Assembly (NCBI GenBank): GCA_947561715.1
Contig: OX387198.1
Span: 16,430,001 to 16,494,000 of the forward strand
DNA: 64,000 nucleotides
Source of the DNA: Ascidia mentula
Taxonomy: Eukaryota > Chordata > Ascidiacea > Phlebobranchia > Ascidiidae
Reading direction: 5' to 3'
Positions 58,843-64,000 of this stretch are shown here, piece by piece; positions within the stretch are counted from its first letter, which is position 1, and every line of letters begins with the position of its first letter. The position numbers and the translations under genes were made by a program. Below the pieces are notes generated by a model. The model was given only the letters and a program-made list of their open reading frames with translations. It was not told the DNA's origin and did no database searches.

Positions 58843-60408
58843 ATGGTTTATTCGACCTGTTTTTATGTGGCCCTGACTCTACTGGCAAAAGTGGAGGGGA
58901 TGAACAATACGGAAATGTTCAACGCCACTGACGATTCCAATGCAACTTCCTGTGATGATATGATGACACACGTACCAGCAAGTGGGTATGTTAGGGTAAA
59001 GGAAGTGAAGAACAAATTGCTTTCTTCATTGTATGTTTGGGCCTCTTAATCCTATTAAAAAATTCTGAATGCAAAGCAAGTTTGAAAATATGCTATAGCC
59101 AAAACTTGCTAATTCGATACCATGCAAAATACCATGGTCAATTTTTTCTCCAAAACCAGCAGAAATTCTTATAAAAGGTTGATATATCTGGAGTGCAATC
59201 CATACGAAGATATGAAGAAGTAAATACTCATAAATATGCTTTATGTTTCGACAATCCAAAAGTTGAAAAACTCAACACAACATTACAAATTTATTCACCG
59301 GTGTAAATTGCTGTTTTTTTAGAATACAACACTAGCTTTGAAGTTCTGTGGAGCTTTGAAGGTCAGGGGAGTTGGATTAACACAGGCGACAAATACTGGA
59401 GTCGAATATATGACTCAACACCAACTTTTGGAACTGGGCCAATTGCAGCCGAACATGGTAACAACGACGCAAGGAAATTCAGATTCATGCACTATCCCAT
59501 GAGTGTTGTAAAAGAGTGCCTGGCATCAGCGTGTTATAATTTATTTGGTTCGGGTTGACACTCTTATATTTGGTTGAATATCAGTGAAAATGTGTTTACA
59601 AAAATGTACTAAATAACATATATCAATGCCCACATTACTTTGGATTCATATAATGCCGATCTATATGTACTTATTCTTTTTTCCATATAAAGCTTCAAAA
59701 CAAATATTTACCATTGAAATAGAACTTAGTTTAAATTTTAGGAACGTTTTATCTTTACACGGAGGCATCAAACGTTGACTCTGGTACTCAATTTGTTCTG
59801 GAAACTGTCGGAGAATTAGTCGGATGTTTTTGTTTTCACTTTCTGCAACAACACAACGTGGTTAATGACGGGATGCCACATCACATATTCCATGTGTTCG
59901 TTAATGAAGAGAAAAAGTTGGAAATTGTCAACGAAACTTCAGTGTGGAAACGTTATCACATTCAAGTGAAATCGGTCGAACCTGTGAAGGTACGCGAGTG
60001 TCTCTGCTTGTTCACTGTCTGTAATTGATGGCATTCATCGAGATTCGGAATAAATATTTATGTTTGGCGATAATTAAATGTGTAGACTTGCGATATAACA
60101 AAGAAAAAGGGAAAAAATAAACAACTTCTTTCGGAAATTTGTTAATTAATATACTTTATGGGACCTTTTTCGCCACATTGGTATTCGAGGACAAAATATC
60201 GTGGTCACAAATTCCGGTCGGATTTTCTTCTCATGCTGGGTCCTCTAATCCACCGTGCGACTAATACGGTTTACGGTGATCAATTTTTGTTAATGCCCGT
60301 TTTTTTTAGATCAAGCTTGTTGGTATCCGTGGAGTGAACATCATGGGTGATATGGCAGTTGATGACTTGTTTTTCACCCCAGGAAAATGCCCAGATTATG
60401 AGAATTAA
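58843..60408 (+). CDS. MAM-domain secreted protein
   Basis: Four exons (58843-58985, 59336-59457, 59742-59989, 60310-60408) give 203 residues. Residues 1-19 are a signal peptide (MVYSTCFYVALTLLAKVEG), then a short linker with NNT and NAT glycosylation sites ending DDMMTHVPASG. A MAM domain follows (WSFEGQGSW; TGPIAAEHG; YLYTEAS; CFCFHF; IRGVNIMGDMAVDDLFFTPGKC). MAM domains are extracellular adhesion modules. Exon 2 must start at CACTAG|C, because the earlier TTTTAG acceptor gives the wrong phase and an immediate stop. The signal peptide and HVPxSG linker match the Reeler genes next door, pointing to exon shuffling. It looks complete. Confidence 0.85.
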
Positions 60409-61076
60409 CGACTGATCCTGATGTAAAAAAATTATAAGACCTAACAGTTTATTATGTTTAAATATTACTACGTAATAATATAAGGATCTTTTTGAAGTTA
60501 TTATTTCTTATGTCCACGTCAGCTGAATTTCCAACTATATTAAAATTAAATTCCAGTCAATGTCAGGATATGTGAATTGTAGAATGTGTCATCAAATGGA
60601 AATATTTGTTGAGCTTCTTTAAGCAACGATTGTTTATTAAATACATTATGTACCGGTCACAAACTCTTCTATGTAAACATATCTATGTAAACAATATATC
60701 GTATGACCGGATATAACCGCACCAAATATTCTCATCGAAGAAGCAATAGCGAAATCATAAAAATGTGTATATTGTGTTATGTTTGGTCTACAACACAGAA
60801 TTAAGCAGTGGAACACCACAGTTGTCACATAAAACCCAATCGCCAATCAGGCATGGAAAAACTCTTCTGAACGACGCCCTTACAGCTTTTCTGTAATACA
60901 GACATGGAGCAAAATTGAACGGAATTGTCAAATGTCAATCACTGCTGGTCTAAATAAAAGTTATTGTGGCAGTGTTTTATGAGCAACTACAAATTGGTCT
61001 TTATCTCGTTGCAACAAAAAGCACACATATGGGAAAAAGATTAAAAGTAACAAAATATTCGTTGCTAATAAAAGCT
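60409..61076. other. MAM gene 3' flank joining DRC7-type flank
   Basis: From about 60610 it resembles the DRC7 3' flank (9950-10277), with a private insertion of about 100 bp at 60857-60960. No gene. Confidence 0.6.
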
Positions 61077-61149
61077 GGCCAGTACGGGGCTCGAACCCGC
61101 GACATTCGCGTTATTAGCACGACGCTCTAACCAACTGAGCTAACCGGCC
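61077..61149 (-). tRNA. tRNA-Ile-AAT: tRNA-Ile (AAT), upstream of Reeler copy 2
   Basis: Intact 73-nt copy, identical in its stems to 9455-9527, with TTTT following. Confidence 0.92.
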
Positions 61150-61310
61150 GGACGCTCGTCATCACCAAATGCATGAGAAGCTTGTTCGACTAACTGCAGG
61201 GCAGCATAGGACAATGTTTTACTTCTGTTTGAGGGCCTTTGTTGTCATATTTTCACATATATCTTTGTTGCCTTTTAACGAATAAAGAACAATTCTTATT
61301 TCACAAGCAA

Positions 61311-61363
61311 TTAAGCCGGTAGCGGCGCACAAATACATGCAACTGGAACAGAAACTGAAGTAA
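61311..61363 (+). pseudogene. Best-preserved relic of DRC7 final exon
   Basis: GCGGCGCACAAATACATGCA, then ACTGGAACAGAAACTGAAG, aligns with the true last exon (CGCCGCACAAATACATGCAA). It lies about 160 bp past a tRNA-Ile and explains the shorter relics at 10513, 48627 and 56488. Confidence 0.7.
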
Positions 61364-61690
61364 AGGCAGAAATTTGGAACCCCTTGTTATGAAAGTGCCA
61401 CTGTATGATGCTCGTCACAAGGTTAAATAATATGATAAAATAAATCAAATAAAAGGCAGCAACACAGAGGGCAAAAACGTTTTATTTCTCTTTCGTCCTT
61501 ATTTTCGGTTTCACCTCGATGGCAACCCTGTTTATTGCGCAGTTTTTGAAACATTCGCTCATTTGCACGATTTGACACCAACATTTCGAAAACAAAAAAA
61601 ATGTAACCAGGTTCAAAATGCCAGCAATTCGTGGAAAATAAGAACTCGTGGAAATAAGGTTGGTATGTAAGTGCAGAAAAAGCCATAATA

Positions 61691-61826
61691 TTGGAGAGCT
61701 GCAGACAGATTGTGTACACGCACTGTTTCGACCTGTAAGGTCTGACACACCACTGTCAACGGCTGCACTGATGAGACCTTACAGGTCGAAACAGTGCGTG
61801 TACATACTCTGTCTGCAACTCTCCAA
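61691..61826. mobile_element. MITE-like foldback (partner 10883-11017)
   Basis: Same position and structure as 10883. Arms TTGGAGAGCTGCAGACAG ... CTGTCTGCAACTCTCCAA. Confidence 0.7.
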
Positions 61827-62911
61827 GGTTGTTATGGTTTTTGGAACACAGAGGTTTTTTAGGGGTCAGATCGCGTGACAGAACACGACCAACTTCCACG
61901 AATTATGAGGCTCAGCTCCAGCTCAGTCCAAAGACCTCAAGCGAAGATTGATAAAATGTCAGGAAATCCCGTAATCTCCAACTTTTCGATTACAAATAAG
62001 TTTTTGTGATGTTTCGTTGATTTTGTTTAGTTTCTGAAATAAAGTTGTTGACCAATGACCAACACTTTTTTTTTATATGTATTTTTTCTTTATATTTATC
62101 CTACATGATTTTGCAGGGGCATTTATTTCCAGTTCATAAAACGCACAGCAATATATCTTGTTCAAAAAGTATACTTTAATTGCAAATATTCAAACTTTTA
62201 CTTAAAATTTGTGCAGTTTCCTAATCACTATCGTCATTGCCTGTTTGCTGCAAGGACAGCAGCAATAGGCTGTGGTTGATCATTAGCATCGACCGGTACT
62301 TTCCTGTTAAAACCGGTTCTTGGCTCATTCACATCAATTACTTTGTAATGAATATTAACAGAGTGTGATATAACATCGTGTGCAGACAACGTGCAGAATG
62401 GTCGTTAACAAAAATGACACAAAAGCGTTTCCGAATCAACCAACTTCGGACAAAATACTTCGGTCTTACAAGTCTCCAGACTATAGTTGCAAGTTTTCTT
62501 GCGGGTGTTACGAAAAATAGTGATGTAGATTATGAGGTTTTTGAGAGTTTATACAATTATTGAAAATTGAATAATCTGAAAATAATTGAAAAACAAGTAA
62601 CCACACTTTTGTTATCGGATTGAAAGGTTGTGTTTTCTATTTAAGCGGGTAAACGTTACTTGCATAAAGCCTACTGGTACCTTAAATATCATTATAACAA
62701 TCGATATAGTGAATTGCTGTGTTTGTTTTTAAAGCGGAGACTTTTCACTGTATTTTCGCAACAAAATCGTTCTGACGTTGTGAGGTTGAACAAACACGGT
62801 AAAATCCCAAACGTAAAAATATAAAAAATCTGTTTTTCCAACGGACGACAAAACTAGCGTACGGATTAATAAATGTAATGGTGTTTTTCATTAGCGTCAT
62901 TAATTTCAATC
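61827..62911. other. Intergenic region upstream of Reeler copy 2
   Basis: Matches 11018-12065. No gene recognised. Confidence 0.5.
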
Positions 62912-63699
62912 ATGTTGCACTCTGCGTGGTTAATTGGAGCGTTAACACTGCTTGTAACAGTGGAGGGCAGAAGCAGGGGACCACCAAGATCATCTTGTGC
63001 TTCAATGAGACCTTTGGGTCATCGTGGTGGAGGAAGGTCAAGTTCACCACTCGGTTTCGCAATCAAAGCACCAAACACAATTGCTCCAGGGGGAAAAATA
63101 TCAAGTACGTATATGAATAGATTTATGTGATCCAATTATAACTGAGTTATTTTGTGTTGAAAGGATTTAGGCACCAAAAAATATTTACTTTGACACCTAT
63201 TTTGTCTTTACGTAAGCAATTTGTACGAAAACGTAAGATTTAGGCAGAGTCGCAAACTATTAAACTCGCCGAACAAAATCATATCCCGTCCTGAGTCACA
63301 AAACCGTTGCGGACTTGTTGTTCAGGCCGTCGATAATCTCCATAAAATTATGACTTCGGACTAAATATACGAATGTACCGAAAATACAGAGTTTGAACCG
63401 ACATTTGCTCCGCACAAATTAATTCAAACGAAATTATTGTTTTCTTGTTTTTCAGTCGAGGTTCATGGACCAGAACAGTTCAAGGGTGTTTTCATTCAAG
63501 TACGCAAAGGAAATGCTGCAATATCTGTCGGAAAGTTTTCCAATCCTCCTCCCGGTTATCAGCTCATGAGTTGTTTTTGTGGTCCACCCAACAGCGGATG
63601 TAATGACGCGTTCGGACATAGCAACGGGGCATTTAAAGGAATGTCTGTGAAGGCCGAGTGGACAGCTCCTGCCAACTGCAAAGGCGACCATGTCATAAT
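62912..63699 (+). CDS. Reeler-domain secreted protein gene, copy 2 (5' part)
   Basis: Exon 1 (62912-63104) encodes a signal peptide (MLHSAWLIGALTLLVTVEG) and the Reeler start (SSCASMRPLGHRGGG, then IAPGGKIS). Exon 2 (63456-63699) encodes VHGPEQFKGVFIQVRKG, FCGPPNSGCNDAFGHSNGAF and WTAPANC. Phases match across the GTACGT donor and CAG acceptor. Exon 3 (domain end and Pro/Thr linker in copy 1) should lie just past the window. Reeler domains are extracellular. No damage is visible, unlike copy 1. A second in-frame ATG lies upstream in another frame at 62878, but the signal peptide favours 62912. Confidence 0.8.
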
Positions 63700-64000
63700 G
63701 TATGAAAACTTACGTTTAGTTTTAAACATGACTTCTAATATTGAAAAATTGGGATCTTAACCATAGACCGCATATGCTGGTCTAGCGATCACTGTACCTT
63801 CCGTAATCACAATACGCACACAAAGCACTTTTAATAACAGGATCAGCCCGGCTGTGCGATAATATATTCCTGCCTGGTCCTGTTTTTAAAACCCAGTGAT
63901 TTGTGGGCGTTTAGTGTTGAATTATTTGTTTTCCAATTACACGGTTTGATTAAAGAATGGGTTTAGTACGTTTAAATTGCAACTAAATGGTCATCTTACA
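63700..64000 (+). other. Reeler copy 2 intron 2
   Basis: Matches 12589-12620 joined to 16618-16880, with the uninterrupted LTR target ACTT at 63731-63734. No other feature. Confidence 0.7.

Larger units (their letters stand above)
61150..63730. repeat. Segmental duplication, X2 third part (partner 10351-12620)
   Basis: See partner. It holds the intact version of Reeler exon 1 and the empty site of the LTR element. Confidence 0.88.

Overview
This window is eukaryotic (metazoan) nuclear DNA. Genes are split by short GT-AG introns of roughly 80-900 bp. Secreted proteins are built from TSP1, Reeler and MAM domains with mostly phase-1 introns, and a CYP2-like P450 keeps nine exons. DRC7 (a motile-cilium protein), tRNA-Ile genes, a non-LTR reverse transcriptase scrap, Ty3/gypsy fossils and satellites complete the picture. 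An invertebrate deuterostome, perhaps an ascidian tunicate, is my best guess. That is inference only.

Layout. The window holds two diverged copies of one block. Block X1 (about 1-17.9 kb) carries, in order: a minus-strand TSP1 gene (186-1358), a Ty3/gypsy pol fossil (about 2.95-4.98 kb), the 3' half of DRC7 (to 9723) with a tRNA-Ile in its last intron, a second tRNA-like copy (10278), and a Reeler-domain gene (12066-17859). The Reeler gene is damaged and hosts a young, compact LTR element (12624-16617). Next comes a giant imperfect palindrome with arms of about 4.4 and 4.2 kb (19033-23455 and 24068-28262). A plus-strand TSP1 gene follows (28342 onward). Block X2 then begins: the minus-strand TSP1 gene again (31265-33526), about 6 kb of satellite and minisatellite DNA (34647-40660), the same pol fossil, a DRC7 3' half that is open throughout (to 47833), more tRNA-Ile genes, a pseudo copy of the DRC7 tail, a full CYP2-like P450 gene (51294-54119), further DRC7-tail/tRNA copies, a short MAM-domain secreted gene (58843-60408), and a Reeler gene whose exon 1 is intact but which runs off the window end.

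How it hangs together. The genes do not form one pathway. DRC7 belongs to the axonemal nexin-dynein regulatory complex. The Reeler, TSP1 and MAM genes are a local family of secreted modular proteins that share signal-peptide and linker exons, so exon shuffling by duplication is visible. The P450 is a separate oxidoreductase. The most unusual thread is the repeated co-duplication of an antisense tRNA-Ile(AAT) gene with the DRC7 final exon. It occurs at nine sites, six of them intact tRNAs, and relic exons lie beside the downstream tRNAs. X1 switches from resembling one X2 site to resembling another right at such a tRNA, suggesting recombination there. Retained haplotypes in an assembly of a polymorphic animal could also explain X1/X2 and must be excluded.
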